DNA of 64,000 nt from NCBI GenBank assembly GCA_033060915.1, contig CM065392.1, forward strand, positions 21,517,501-21,581,500, in the 5' to 3' direction. The notes beneath the pieces are model-generated. The model saw only the letters and a list, made by a program, of their open reading frames with translations, was not told where the DNA came from and did no database searches. The position numbers were made by a program, and so were the translations under genes. This stretch comes from Euryodendron excelsum. Lineage: Eukaryota > Streptophyta > Magnoliopsida > Ericales > Pentaphylacaceae. Shown here piece by piece: positions 23,235 to 35,325 of the stretch. Position 1 is the first letter of the stretch; each line of letters opens with the position of its first letter.

Positions 23235-23900
23235 CAAGATGACCATTTCACCCCTAGGTATTCGAACGCCCCGGGAACCACACCGGCTCTGGGTATCAAA
23301 CCAGTAACTTCCCGAGAATGCTTTTTACAGTGTCCTCAACCTTTCTTTATCCTTTCGGATCATTCCGAGTCAATTCCGGCAAACCCGACACAAAATGACC
23401 GTTTTGCCCCTAGTGGGCCGGTCTCCTTTTTCGACCACACCGACTCTGGGTATCAAACCGGTAACTTCCCGAGAATACTTGTTATAGTATTCCCGACCTT
23501 TCTTTACCTTTTCAGATCATTCCGAGTCAATTCCGACAAACCCAGTATAAAATAACCGTTTTGCCTCTAGTGGGCCGATCGCCTTTTCTGACCATACCGG
23601 CTCTGGGTATCAAACTAGTAACTTCTCGAGAATGCTTTTTATAGTGTTCTCAACCTTTCTTTACCTTTCAGATCATTCCGAGTCAGTTTCGGCAAACCTG
23701 GTGTGAAATGACCGTTTTGCCCCTGGTGGGCTGGTCACCTTTTCCGACCACACCGGCTCTGGGAATCAAACCGGAAACCTTTGAGAACATTCTGAATAAT
23801 ATTTTCAAATCTCGAGTCTTCTTCCAGGACAGTTCGAGTTAGTCCCGGTAGCTTTCCGGCCCGATTGACCGTTTCGCCCCTAAAGGCTCGGTCAATCCTT
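23235..23900 (+). repeat. 157-bp tandem repeat, four copies
   Basis: The landmark 'caccggctctggg' (or one-base variants) falls at 23281, 23438, 23595 and 23751, giving spacings of 157, 157 and 156. Each unit also has 'tgaccgttttgcccct' and 'cattccgagtcaattcc'. The last unit is the most divergent. Confidence 0.85.
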
Positions 23901-24217
23901 CCGACACATCCTATCCTCATTTCCCAAGTCAAATACCTCTGGGACACTATTCTAAGTGTTCTTGCTCTTTTTCATCCTTTCGGGCCATTCCCGGTCCCTT
24001 AAATCATTCCTGGACTTTTCGAAGTCACTCCTAGTAAAGTCAGGCTAAAAATTGCATGGTAGTCACTAGTACATGCGTCCAAATCTAGTCAAAGATACGT
24101 TTCTTACCGATCTTAAACATTTTCTAAATGGCTGGCGCCACTAGCCAAAAAATGGCCTAGCACCAATGTAATTTTTGGCCTGGCGCCACTGCAACAGGTG
24201 CTAGTGCATTCCTCTCT

Positions 24218-24227
24218 CTATAAATAC
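24218..24227 (+). promoter_or_regulatory. LTR TATA box (solo LTR)
   Basis: CTATAAATAC on the plus strand is the same box as in the related LTRs. It lies about 1.9 kb from the LTR start, with the tandem repeats upstream of it. Confidence 0.6.
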
Positions 24228-27200
24228 AAAGCCTCTTCCAACGCAAAAGGGGTCCGCAAACTCAGTCTAAAAACCCTAAAATTCGATATACAGAGCTCGA
24301 ACACTCCCTAAACCCTAGCTTCCTTAGGTTCTCCAAACCCTAGCCACCATACACTAAACCCTAGCTTTCTACACACTCATACACACCCCTATACACTTAT
24401 ACACTAGCCTCCAACCCTCCTTTAAAGACTTGAAGAGCTGCAATCTGAAGTTTAAAGATTGAAGACAACTCTTGAGGATTGAAGACGAAGATCAAGATGA
24501 AGACCGAAGACAAGCAAGGCGTGCAAAATAAACAAGACACAAGGTAGGCTTTCATTTTACATTTCTATACTCCCCCTTCTCTCTTCTCTCTCTTAACCCA
24601 CTTGGGTTTTCTCTATTTTAACCCCCCATCTCTTTCCCCCCTTTCTTTGCATGCTCGGAACAAGGGAATTCCCGGTCCATGTGTAGGATTAGACTATTGA
24701 AGGGTCACCGTGTTGGGGGCTTTCCTTTAGGCTAACCGGAGACCACGTGGGTTTGACCCTCTTGATTATGTGGTGAAGCCTTAATCTTGTATGTTCACGA
24801 CCCCAAATTTGCATTGTGCATATCATGATCTTGCATATTTCAAAAATCGTTTTTAAACTCGTTTTCAAAGTTTGCATTAAACTTATTTTCAAAATTGCAT
24901 CAAAATCTCCTTTTCAAAAACTTGTTTTTAAAATCACAATCCTAAGGTGATTCTAGCCTTTCCATGGCTAGAGTTGCTTTAGAAAAATGTTATATTTAAA
25001 GTGACTTTTATGGTCCATATTTTCAAATCTTGTTGTTTTCAAAACCACTTTCGTAGAGTAGTTCTAGCCCTCTTATGGTTAGAATCACTTTAGGAAAGTG
25101 AGATGTTTTTATACTTTCCAAAAACCTCTCTTTTCAAAAGTCTCTCTTTCTAAAACCCTCTTTTTCAACATGCTTCCCAAAAACTCTTCTTTCCAAAGTT
25201 GTTTTCAAAAAATCCCTCCAAAAATCTATCTTCCAAAACTTCTCTTTTCAAACTCCTTTCCAAAACACTCTCCTCAAAATTCACTTTCCTAAAAACTCTT
25301 TCCAACAATCTTCTACCAAAAATCTTTCTCAAAAACTCTCTTCCCAAAATCTTCCTTCTAGAAATTCCTCTCTAGGTTTTCTTTCAAAAAATCTCCATTT
25401 CCAAAAATGCACTTTCCAAAAATCCCTTTCCTTAGAGCCCAAGTCAAGCCTTAGAGCTAACAATTAGGAAACCCTAATCTTCTTTCCAAAAACATGGTTT
25501 TCAAACTTGCCTCAAAACCTAGGTTTCCAAAACCTTTTGTTTTCTACATCAAAACTGTACATATTTCCAAAACCTATTTTCTATGTCAAAACTATAGTCT
25601 TCCAAATCTAGGGTTTCTAAAACCTTCCTTTCCAAATCCTTGTCAAATTCAAATCTTTCCTCTAGAAAACCAAATCCAATCTTCCCGTTTAGGAAACTAG
25701 ATCCTATCCTCCGTTTTTGGAAACAAAATTAAACCTTCCCTTTTAGAAACAAAATCCAATCCCTTCGTAATCCAAATCTTTCCTAGTTCAAATCCTTCCT
25801 AATCTTCTACTTTCCTAAATCTTAATTCTAAAACTTGAACATAAAAATCTTTCCTAAATTTTAAAACTTAACTTCCACATCTTTCTTAATTCTACCTTTT
25901 CCTAATTCTACCCCTTTTCAAACCTTAAGTTTTCAAATCTTTCCTAAATTCAAACCTTTCCTAATCCCAAAACTTTCTAAATCCTAAACTTTCTAAATTT
26001 CGAATCTTTCCAAATTCAAAGCTTCCTAAATTCAAAACTTTCTTAAGTTAAATCTTTCTAAACCTCTAACCTTTCTAAATTCTAAACTTTCCTAAACTTC
26101 AAATCTTTCTAAATCTAAAACTTTCTAAACGCAAAACATTTCTTACTTTCAAAACTTCCCTATTTCAAAACATTCCAAATTCAAAACTTTCTTATTTTGA
26201 AAACTTTCTAAATTCGAAACTTCCTTAAGTTAAAACTTTCCTAAGTTGAAACTTTCCTAAAATCAAAATTTTTCTAAGTTAAAACTTTCCTAAGTTGAAA
26301 CTTTCTTAATTCAAAACTTTTCCAAGTTGAAATTTTCCTAATTCCAAAACTTTCCTAAAATGACACTTTCCTAATCCGAATATTTTCTAAATTCCAAGCT
26401 TTCCTAATCTTCCAAGTCCAATATTCAAGTCAATTCTTTTCCAAAAATCTTTCCAAGTCAAATCCAATCCTTCTTTTCGAAGTCCTTAAGTCTAGGTTTC
26501 CTAAAACCAAGTTTTCCAAAGTCAAGTCTTTTCAAATCTTCTAATCAAAGTTCAATCTCTCAATCTTCCAATCCAATTTCTAACTAAATCTTTTTCTTTT
26601 TCCAAATCAACTCTTCTATCTTCAATCGGACTCTTGTCCGAACTATGACTGACCTGATTCCTCCAAAAGGATACGTAGACAACCCTCATGGGTGCGGTCA
26701 CCACATTTTTCAAGTCTTTATCTCCACATTTTCCAAATCTCAAATTCTACAATCTTTTCAAATCTGCAATCTATTTTCAAATTTCTAATTTCAAATTTCT
26801 ATTTCCAAATCTCTATATTTTCAATTCCCAAAATCTTCTTTCCAAATTCAAACTTATATCTCTTCCTTTTTAAATCAAATCAAAATCTTCTTTTCAAATC
26901 TATTTCTAAATCAACTCTCTTCTATTGCACTTGCATATCATGCATCATGTTAGTTTCTTTTCAAACATTCTTTTTCAAAGAGGATAGGATTGAACTATAG
27001 TTAGCTGAAGACTCCCATAGGTGAAATCTATGGTAGATTGACATGTAGGTACAGAAAGGGCGGGGTAGGGTGATGGCTTAGTGCATCTTCCCTACACGTA
27101 ACCAACCTCCAAACCTAGATCACTAATTTCAAAGACCAAAAAGGAGTTATTTTTCAAAAAGGGCTAAATATTTTCCAAAGGTTGCCAAACAACCTGTTTT

Positions 27201-27479
27201 CCTAAAAAACCCTCTCTTAAGCAAATATTTTCAAAATCCTTTTTCAAAAAACCCTAAGTGTAGTTTTTGAATTATGCTTAGTTTTTAGGTGACCTAACTC
27301 ACCTTAATCAAGTTAGGTGGCGACTGCAAATCTTTTTCTAAAAACCCTTTATTCAAATCAATTTTTGATTCAAACCTAGTCGCACTCTTTCTTCTAGGAT
27401 GGTGAGTTTTAACGAGAGAGTACAGTGTTTTTCCCGCTTGTGTGTGTATTCCTCGAGTGCGAAAAATCTGGGCGCGACA

Positions 27480-28161
27480 ATATAGACAACCGGATGAGAT
27501 CTAAACCCAACTCTAACTACCAACTACTTATAGCCATCTCAAACTACTTCTGCCGCCCAAATGTGCTGCCCACGTCCTTCGTAGCCTGGATAAAAAAAGA
27601 GTAAGTAATGGCATCAAGGAACTGAGGTGCAACCAAAGCTAAGATCACCATAGCATCCTTATCCTTTAGATCTGTCTTTACAAGATGGGCATAACTCTTC
27701 AAGAATGCTACGTAGTTCAGGTCAATATCCTTAAATTTGCCAACAACATTATTGCTCTCCTTTGTACCACCCCTTTCTAATGCCATAAGAACTTAGAAAG
27801 ATGGGATAACAAAAGAAAAATGACCAGGAAAGTAGTGCAGGATGAGGCTGAGGATGAAACCCAACATAACATGGATATATAGAACTCCCTTAACACAATC
27901 AGAGCTCAAGACATCACTGATGACATCACAAATACGCACACCATTTGAACACTAGGACCATCGTTCAAACGCGGAGCATTCAAACGGTTAGATAATTGTT
28001 CAAACGGTTAATTAGAGAAAATAATCCCAAAAAATGCCCCCCAGCTAGGTTCCCATAAAATAACTTTGAACTAACTACACTACCCTAACTACAAAACAAA
28101 AAAGGAAGAAAAGAAAACCAAAAACACTACTGCTAAACTAAACATCACCACCGAGCCATAA
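27480..28161 (-). other. Athila region after integrase, with an 80-codon open frame
   Basis: Minus-strand 27786-27544 is open for 80 codons without a stop (starts MALERGGTKESNN, ends VGSTFGRQK). I do not recognise it. It lies between the integrase end and the 3' ORF, where Athila elements are usually noncoding. Coding status is uncertain. Confidence 0.4.
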
Positions 28162-29365
28162 TTAAACCAAGATCAGTGGATTAATGAGATCCACACAATC
28201 AATCTTGCTCCGAAAAGGCTCAAAGTAGGGCTTCAACCTTTGCCCATTCACCTTAAAAGATAATCCATTGGTTGTGTTTTGAACCTCCACCTCCCTATAG
28301 GGAAAGAATTTCTTCACTAGGTAAGGCCCTGACCACTTACTTCTAAGCTTTCCCGAGAAAAGATGTAAGCGAGAGTCATAAAGCAAGACCTTTTGACCAA
28401 CCTTGAATGCCTTTAAGGATGTGTTAGTCATGAAAGGTCTTTATCTGGGCCTTGGAGAGCTTAGCATTCTCATATGCACCATGCCTAAGCTCTTTAAGTT
28501 CATTGAGTTGGAGCTTTTGATGGGTTCTTGCGTTATTAAAGCTAAAGTTACATTGGCGAATCACTTAATAGGCTTTATGCTCAATCTCAACGAGGAGGTG
28601 GCAAGCCTTCCCATAAACAAGTCTATAGGGGGAAGCGTCAAGTATGGTCTTATAAGCGGTGCGGTAAGCCCATAAAGCATCTACCAATCGAAGGGACCAA
28701 TCTTTCCGGTTAGGATTGATGGTCTTCTCAAGAATGCGTTTGATTTCACGGTTGGCCAACTCTACTTGGCCTTGGGTTTGTGGGTGGTAAGGAAGTCTAA
28801 CTTTGTGTATAACACCATATTTATGCATCAAAGTGCCAAATGGCCTATTGCAAAAATGGGAGCCCTCATCATTAATGATAGCCCAAGGCATGCCAAACCT
28901 AGAAAATATATTTTCTTTCAAGAATTTGAGGACCGCTTGGTGGTCATTGGTCCTAGAGGCTATGGCTTTAACCCATTCACTCATATAATCAATGACAACT
29001 AAGATGAAGAGGTAACCAAAAGAGCTAGGAAAATGCTCCATGAAGTCTATCCCCCAATAATCAAAGATCTCAAGAATGGTAATGGGGTGAAGAGGTATCA
29101 TATGCTGCTTAGAAAGAGTCCCTAACCTTTGGCACCTATCACAAGCTAGGAAAAAAACATGGACATCCTTAAATATAAACGACCAATACAAATCACATTG
29201 AAGTATTTTGGCCGTGAACTTCTTAGAGGAGAAGTGACCCCCACAAGTTTGGGAGTGACAAAACTTCATCACACTTTGAAACTCATCATTGGGCACACAC
29301 CTCCTAATGACTTGGTTCGGACAATATTTAAAGAGGTAAGGCTCATCCCATATGAAATAACGCAC
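28162..29365 (-). pseudogene. Athila integrase
   Basis: The 266-codon frame 29365-28565 has the zinc-binding HHCC module ([10 protein letters not shown] … CDRCQRLG). The catalytic DDE core follows: D in [11 protein letters not shown] in [10 protein letters not shown], and E after [22 protein letters not shown] at 28565-28567 interrupts it. The same frame family resumes through LNELKELRHGAYENA and the C-terminal basic domain (28431-28162: FKVGQKVLLYDSRLHLF, KVNGQRLKPYFEPF). The enzyme inserts element DNA into the host genome. This copy keeps all core residues but is truncated before its C-terminal domain. Confidence 0.88.
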
Positions 29366-29634
29366 ATTCCTAAAGAATTTGCATTTTTCAAGAGAGGACC
29401 AATGAGATGGAATCTCACCGATTGTAAGGTAGTTGGCTATGTTCGCATACTAAGGGATTGACACTTGTTCAATGGCATGAACTTGGAAGAGATGCTCATC
29501 CAAGAAATGTTCATTGATAGAGGGTGACTCAGTGACTCCCCCACCTAGGGGAAGTTTAGATAAATGGTTGCCAATAACATTCTCAACCCTTTTTTATCTC
29601 TAATTTCAATGTGGAACTCTTATAACAAGAGAAT

Positions 29635-29931
29635 TCATCGGATGCGGAATGACTTTGTATCAGGTTTGGTCAAGAGATACTTAAGAGCGGTATGATCGAT
29701 ATAAATAAAAACTAGTGAACCAATTAAGTATAACCTAAATGTATCTAATGTAAACATCACAGCTAGGAGCTCCTTCTCGGTAGTGGTATAGTTGATTTGG
29801 GCATCATTAAGGGTTTTACTAGCATAGTAGATGATATGAGGCTTCTTATCAAGCCTTTGACCTAATACCGCTCGCACAACATAATCACTTGCATCGCACA
29901 TAAGCTCAAATGGAAGAGACCAATCAGGCAA
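29635..29931 (-). pseudogene. Athila RNase H domain
   Basis: The 98-codon frame has the RNase H core acidic residues (CDASDYVV, TTEKELLA, IDHTALKYLL) in the order seen in Ty3/gypsy pol. It degrades the RNA strand of the RNA-DNA hybrid. It is continuous in frame with neighbouring RT only after correcting stops. Confidence 0.85.
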
Positions 29932-31039
29932 ACAAATGATGGGGCAGTAGTCAACAACCCTTTAAGCTTTTCAAAAGCTTGATAAGAAGATGTCCATTCA
30001 ATTGGGACATCTTGAGACAATAAATGGCACATGTGTTGGGAGATAGTACTAAAACCCTTTTATGAATCACCGTAGAAACCGGCATGCCCAAGGAAAGACC
30101 GGACATTCTTAACACTTCTAGGGGTAGGCAACTTTTGGATTAACTTTATCTTAGATTTGTCTACCACTATCCCCTTAAATGATATAATATGGCCTAGCAC
30201 TATACCTTGAGGAACCATAAAATGACACTTCTTCTAATTAAGCACAAGATGGCTTTCCTCACATCTCTTTGACACTCTCCCCAAGTTCTCCAGACATGAT
30301 TCATAGGTATCTCCATATACTGAAAAATCATCCATAAATACCTCAACAATTTGTTCTACAATGCCACTAAAGATACTCATTATACATCTTTAGAAAGTGG
30401 CCAGTGCATTGCACAAACCAATTCTCATGTATGCATAAGTAGCGAAAAAACATGCAAAGGTAGTCATAGATTGGTCTTCTAAGAAAATTTCTATTTGATT
30501 GTACCGAAAGTACCCATCCAAAAAATAATAAATTGCTTTACTAGCTACCCTCTCAAGGACTTAGTCCAAGAATAGAAAGGAAAAGTGGTCCTTTCTTGTT
30601 ACCGCGTTAAGTCGACAATAGTTAATGCACATCCTCCACCTAGTTTGGATTCTAATGGGAACTAGTTCATTCTTCTTATTCTGAACTACCATGACTCCTG
30701 ACTTTTTAGCACCACTTGAGTTGGACTAACGCATTTGCAATTGGAGATGGGGTATATGATACCCACATCAAGAAGTTTAAGCACTTCACCCTTCACTACC
30801 TCTTTCATGTTAGGGTTTAAACGCCTTTGCATTTGGTGTACGAATTTAGCCTCTTCATTTAGGAAAATTCTATGTGTGCACAAAAGAGGTCTAATCTTAT
30901 GAAGGTCGGCAAAGGTCCATCCTAGAGCCCCCTTATGATTCTTAAGCAAGGTTATCAATCCCTCCTTTTGGATTAAAGATAAGTTAGAGGAAATCACCAC
31001 GGGGTATGATTCTCCCTCACCTAGTAAGGCATACTTCAA
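29932..31039 (-). pseudogene. Athila reverse transcriptase
   Basis: The open part (31039-30686) has the RT entry region (GALGWTFADLHKIRP, KLLDVGIIYPISNCKCVSPTQVV). Downstream the frame has many stops, but conserved blocks are readable: the catalytic box FMDD in EVFMDDFSVYGDT (30320-30342), LGHIISFKGIVVDKSK, and SFLGHAGFY (30060-30110). The enzyme copies element RNA into DNA. The stops rule out activity. Confidence 0.85.
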
Positions 31040-31339
31040 AGTAAAAGGTAATGGTTTTTTATCTGGAATGGGAGGCTTCTCTTCGGAGGGTATTGGCTCA
31101 GTGGCACTAGGTTATAGAGGTTCAAATGAAGGGGTCTATTGACACACCTGCATGCATTGGGCATTATCTAACCCTAGATTAGAAGACTCCCCCAACACCA
31201 TGGTATCACTATCAAGTGAGTCATAAGGCTCACTTCTCATAATGGCTTTCTCCAAATGGTCTTCAAAACATTCACTATCGAAATGGTTTTGGACAATGGA
31301 TTCTATCAAGTCTACTTCCCTAATGTCCTCACACTCATC

Positions 31340-31705
31340 TTATTGTTTGGCAATCAAAAAAATATTCATCTCAAAGGTGGTGTTGCCAAAAGATACCTTT
31401 ACCAACCCATTCCTATAATGAATAATGACATTTGAAGTAGCTAGGAAAAGGCATCCTAGAATGACGAGAATTTGGTTATGAGCCATGTAACTTTCAATGG
31501 GCTGGATATCTAGGACTATAAAGTCAACCGAGAAGTAAACATGATCAACTTGAATGAGGACATCCTTAATGATACCCCTAGGAATCTTAATAGATCGATC
31601 TGCCAATTGCATGGTCACACGGGTAAGTCTTAACTCTCTTAGGACAAGCTTTTTAGACACTGAAAAAGGTAGGAGGTTGACACTAGACCTTAGATCTAAA
31701 AGGGC
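31340..31705 (-). pseudogene. Athila aspartic protease
   Basis: The region reads LLDLRSSVNLLPFSV, then TRVTMQLADRSIKIPRGIIKDVL and VILGCLFLATSNVII. This is the retroviral-type protease fold of Athila. The catalytic motif, normally D-L/S-G-A, is here D-L-R-S, so the glycine and alanine are gone. One in-frame stop precedes it at about 31709. Protease would cleave the gag-pol polyprotein. Confidence 0.8.
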
Positions 31706-32474
31706 TCAATTTATCTTGGTTCCCCCTATAGTACAAGAAATGGTAAGGCATCCAAGGTCCTTGAACTTTGGAGCAACTTTGCATTGCAAAATGACATTTT
31801 GGTTCTCATTCATCTTGGTTGTCTCCTTGACATGTAACCTTCTCTTAAAAGTACACATGTCCTTCAAGACATTGGCATATGAAGGTATTTGCTTGATTGC
31901 ATCAAGGATAGGAATATTAACATTAACTTGTTTAAAAACTTCACAAATTTCCACATTTAGAAGTTCATTCTTAGGCTTGGTCAATCTTTGAGGAAATGGG
32001 CCATGCTTCAATATGTCATTCTCTTTCTCCTTATTGGCCTCACTCAATGTCTTGTAGGGGTCACCTATGGTTTGTCTCTGTTCATTTTCTTTCTCTTCAT
32101 CTCTCCTCTTCACTTATTTAGGCACTTGCTCTCTCTCAACTTCTTTCTCACACTTGGCTTAGTGGTTTCACGCTTAGATAGAATGGTTTTATCTATTACT
32201 TTTCTGCTTCTATGAGTAGTGATGGCTTGTACTTGTTCATGATTTGATTGAGGGTCAGATTTACCCTCGATAATATGTACTTGCCTCACCATCGAGTTAG
32301 GTTGAGGTTAGGCTGGGAATCTACTAGGGATATTTTGGGTTAAAGCAAACATTTGCTTTGCTATATCTACCCTTGTATATCTACCCTTGTATATCTACCC
32401 TAGTGTGTTGATCTAGCACCTTTTCTTGTTTATCTACCCTTGTATTCACCCCTCTCATGTCATTGGTTAGTTAG
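31706..32474 (-). pseudogene. Athila gag C terminus / gag-pol linker
   Basis: The part distal to the solo LTR continues gag. It opens LTNDMRGVNTRVDKQEKV, then has the tandem VDIQG units coded by the 15-bp repeat at 32365-32405. The open frame 32113-31706 (135 codons) reads PFPQRLTKPKNELLN … VNVNIPILDAIKQIPSYANVLKDMC, a conserved Athila block just before protease. The upper part is charged. Stops separate the sections. Confidence 0.75.
32365..32405 (+). repeat. 15-bp tandem repeat in Athila gag
   Basis: About three near-identical units 'tatctacccttgta' occur head to tail. In the gag frame on the minus strand they code VDIQG repeats, so the expansion kept the frame. Confidence 0.7.
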
Positions 32475-34705
32475 TGTCACGCCCCGTTTTTGGACACCAA
32501 GCTCTCTTGGGTCGGGAAAAAGTATGATGCTTTCTCTTTAGAACTCATTCTCCTAGAAGGATAAATACGACGAGGTTTGATTTTTTAAAATGGACTTGAT
32601 TAGGGCTTTTTTGAAAAAGGTCTTTGGATTTGCTACCTAACATATTTAAAGATGTGCTAGGTCATCTACACCAAGTAAAACCCGATGGTTAAACTTAGGT
32701 TTTGGAAAGTATTTTTAAAAACCGTCGTCATGAGAGGGTTTTAGAAGGTAGGGTTGTTTGACAATCCTAAAAATGTTGAAAAGCTCTTTGAAAAATTGAC
32801 TCTAGTTTTGGTCTTTGAAACAGAAATTCTCAAGTCCGGGGGTTGGTTACGTGTATGGAAGATGTCCTAAGACTATCACCCTACCTCGCCCTTACGGTAT
32901 CTATATGTCTATTTACCTTTTACTCACCTAATTATGACTCACCGGGTACCTATGTTTAATGTTATCCACTTAGATAACTTTTGAAAACAAAGTTTGAAAA
33001 AGAGTTTGAAAGATAGAATTAAGTTTGAAAATGGTTATGTAATTGAAAATTTGAAAAGGGTTACGACCGTAACCCATGAAAGGTTACCTACGTACCTTCT
33101 TAAAGAGGATCAAGTCAGCCGTAGCTTGGATAAGAGTCCGAAAGAGTTGGAATTTTGAAGTGGATTTCTATTTCTAGCAAGTTTCCATTTTTAGAAAAAA
33201 AATTTTTCAAGAAAGTTTTGAGTTTGAAAATGTTTCTTTTTCAAGAAAGTTTGACTTTGAAAGTTCTCCTTTTCAGGAAGATTGGATTTGAAAATATTTC
33301 TTTGATTTGAAAAGATTAGATTTAAAAAAGATTTGATTTGAGAAGATTTTGTTTCCTTTTTGGAAAAAATTTGTTTCATTTTTTGAAAAAGATTTGATTT
33401 GTTTCCTTTCAGAAAGATTTGAAAGGGTTTGAAAAGATTTGGAAAGGTTTTGTTTCTTTTTTGTAAAAGATTTGATTTGCTTGAAAAAAGTAAGTTTGAA
33501 TTATTTCCAAAATGGAAGGAGTTGATTTAGGGTTTAAATTTGAAAGGTTTGAGAAATGAGTGATTTGAGAAATTTGAAATGGAAGGTTTTGATTTGATTG
33601 ATTTTAAAAAAGAAAGTTTGAAAAGGAAAGATTTGATTGATTTGAAAATTGAGGATTTTGAGGGTTTTGAAAAAGGTATAATTTTGGTTTGAAAAATGAA
33701 GGTTTCTAAGTCAGCAAAAACAAGATTTTCCTAAGATTGAATTTCTAGGGTTTAACAAGTGCCAATTTTGTAAATGGTTCAAAAACCGAGTCTTTTTAAA
33801 ACATGTTTTAGGGTCCAAAACCCTAACTTGGATTTTAGACATTCAAATGAATATCGCACTTTGTCTAAAGCCATTCTAGCCATTAGAAAGCAAGAATCAC
33901 TTTAAGCTCGTGACTTAAAAAAATAACTAGGGCACGAGGCAAAAAATGTAGACCTTTTTGGGTCGTTTTGAATGTCACACATTTCTCAAGACAAACCTAA
34001 TCGTGAAAAGACTAGGATCATCCTGAGGTCGTGTTTTTGAAGAGAAGCAGATGTAGGCTAACGGGAGCCATTTAAAAATGTCACACTTTACAAGAGAATT
34101 CTAACCATATAAGGGTTAGGATCCACCTAGAATTGTGGTTTTGAGAAAGCTACTTTGAAAATGATTTTAAGGGGTAATGAATGCAAATATACGACAACAA
34201 TAATAATGGCATGAAACATACAAGGTTCTGTATCACCATATTGCAAGAGGGCCCTAAGGCCATGCCGTGAAGCAAGTGAAGCTAAGAAGAGAGTCCCGAT
34301 CGGTAATCTCCTCTTGCTCACTCTTGACGTGGACTTGACGTCCTCTTGTTCCAAGCATGCAAGAACGGGGGGTTTAGAGATAGGGGTATAAAAAAAAAGA
34401 AGAACCCAAGTGGGGTTCAAAGGGAGAAGAGAAAGTGGAGAAATACAGAAAGATAATGTAGAGATTACCTTGACTCATTCCTTCTTTCTTTGATGGAGGC
34501 TCGGGCATTGGACTCGGGAAGACTTCGAGAGCTTTCGAGTAGTAGGGCGAACCTTCAGTGGAGCTCGGAGGCTAAGGCTTTGAAGCTTTAGGCTCGGGTT
34601 AGGCCGATAGAACTGAGAGAGAGAAAGAGGGCTTTAAGAGTTGTCTGGAATAGAGGGAAGAGTTTCTGGATAGATTTTTTAACCTAAAACAATGAAGGGG
34701 AGATC

Positions 34706-34716
34706 TGTATTTATAG
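34706..34716 (-). promoter_or_regulatory. LTR TATA box (3.7-kb solo LTR)
   Basis: Minus-strand ACTATAAATACAG is homologous to the boxes of the three related LTRs. It lies about 1.5 kb from the LTR start. Confidence 0.6.
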
Positions 34717-35110
34717 TGCAAAAATAGGGGGGTTATGCACCACTCTTAGTGGCGCATGCTTTGAGTTTGGCCGTGCGTCACTAAGAATGGTGTAGGGACA
34801 TTAATGAGGGCTATAAAAAAAGGCTAGATACGGGGCTTGTTTGATACTAGTTGATTTATAATTGCTTTTGACAGCTTGGGGGGTTGGTGTGTGCCTCTAG
34901 AAATAGCTTAAGACTAAAAAGTGGTCATGCTTCACTCGAAGTGGGGCAAGGAGGTTCTGGTTTGAAAAGGAAAGTGTCGGACAGTGAGGCCCAGCCAGAA
35001 ATGGAAGGAAATACTTTGAAAAGTGCCCTGGAGGTTGCCAGTTTGATTTCTAGAGCTGATGTGGTTGAGGAGAATGATCGGATCACTATCACCTTATCCC
35101 AAGAGCTCCA

Positions 35111-35325
35111 AGGTTGACCAAGATTGATCGGGGTTGACTAGGTTGACCAGGGTTGATTGGGGTTGACCAGATTTTGATCGGGGTTAACCAGAGTTGACTG
35201 GGCGGACTAGAGTTGATTAGGGTTAACCAAAGTTTGACCGGGATTAACTAGAGTTTGACTGGGGTTAACTAGAGTTGACTGGAGTTGAGTAAGGTTGACT
35301 AGGGTTAACCAGAGTTAACTGGGGG
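35111..35325 (+). repeat. GGTTGACY minisatellite with W-box cores
   Basis: A degenerate array of 10-14-bp units alternates 'ggttgaccag', 'gagttgactg' and 'ggttaaccag'. At least nine exact TTGAC[C/T] hexamers, the core bound by WRKY factors, occur in 215 bp. The array lies about 400-600 bases upstream of the LTR TATA box. Whether WRKY proteins use it is inference. Confidence 0.8.

Larger units (their letters stand above)
22307..27479 (+). mobile_element. Solo LTR of the Tat-like family, 5.17 kb
   Basis: The segment begins TGTAAGCACCCCATTTTTG, ends CTGGGCGCGACA and is flanked by identical 5-bp copies ATATA (22302-22306 and 27480-27484). It matches the Tat-like LTRs but in the opposite orientation, for example the 'cctcatgggtgcggtca' block at 26682. 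There is no internal region, so it is a solo LTR from recombination. It carries a TATA-like box at 24218-24227, two tandem-repeat blocks (22490-22790 and 23235-23900) and a long pyrimidine-rich part (25100-26600). It interrupts the Athila 3' part. Confidence 0.88.

Noticed and set aside
23002..23555. Two plus-strand frames (64 and 120 codons)
   Set aside because: They arise from the 37-bp and 157-bp tandem repeats in the solo LTR.
28403..28675. Plus-strand frame of 90 codons
   Set aside because: It is a shadow of the Athila integrase on the other strand.
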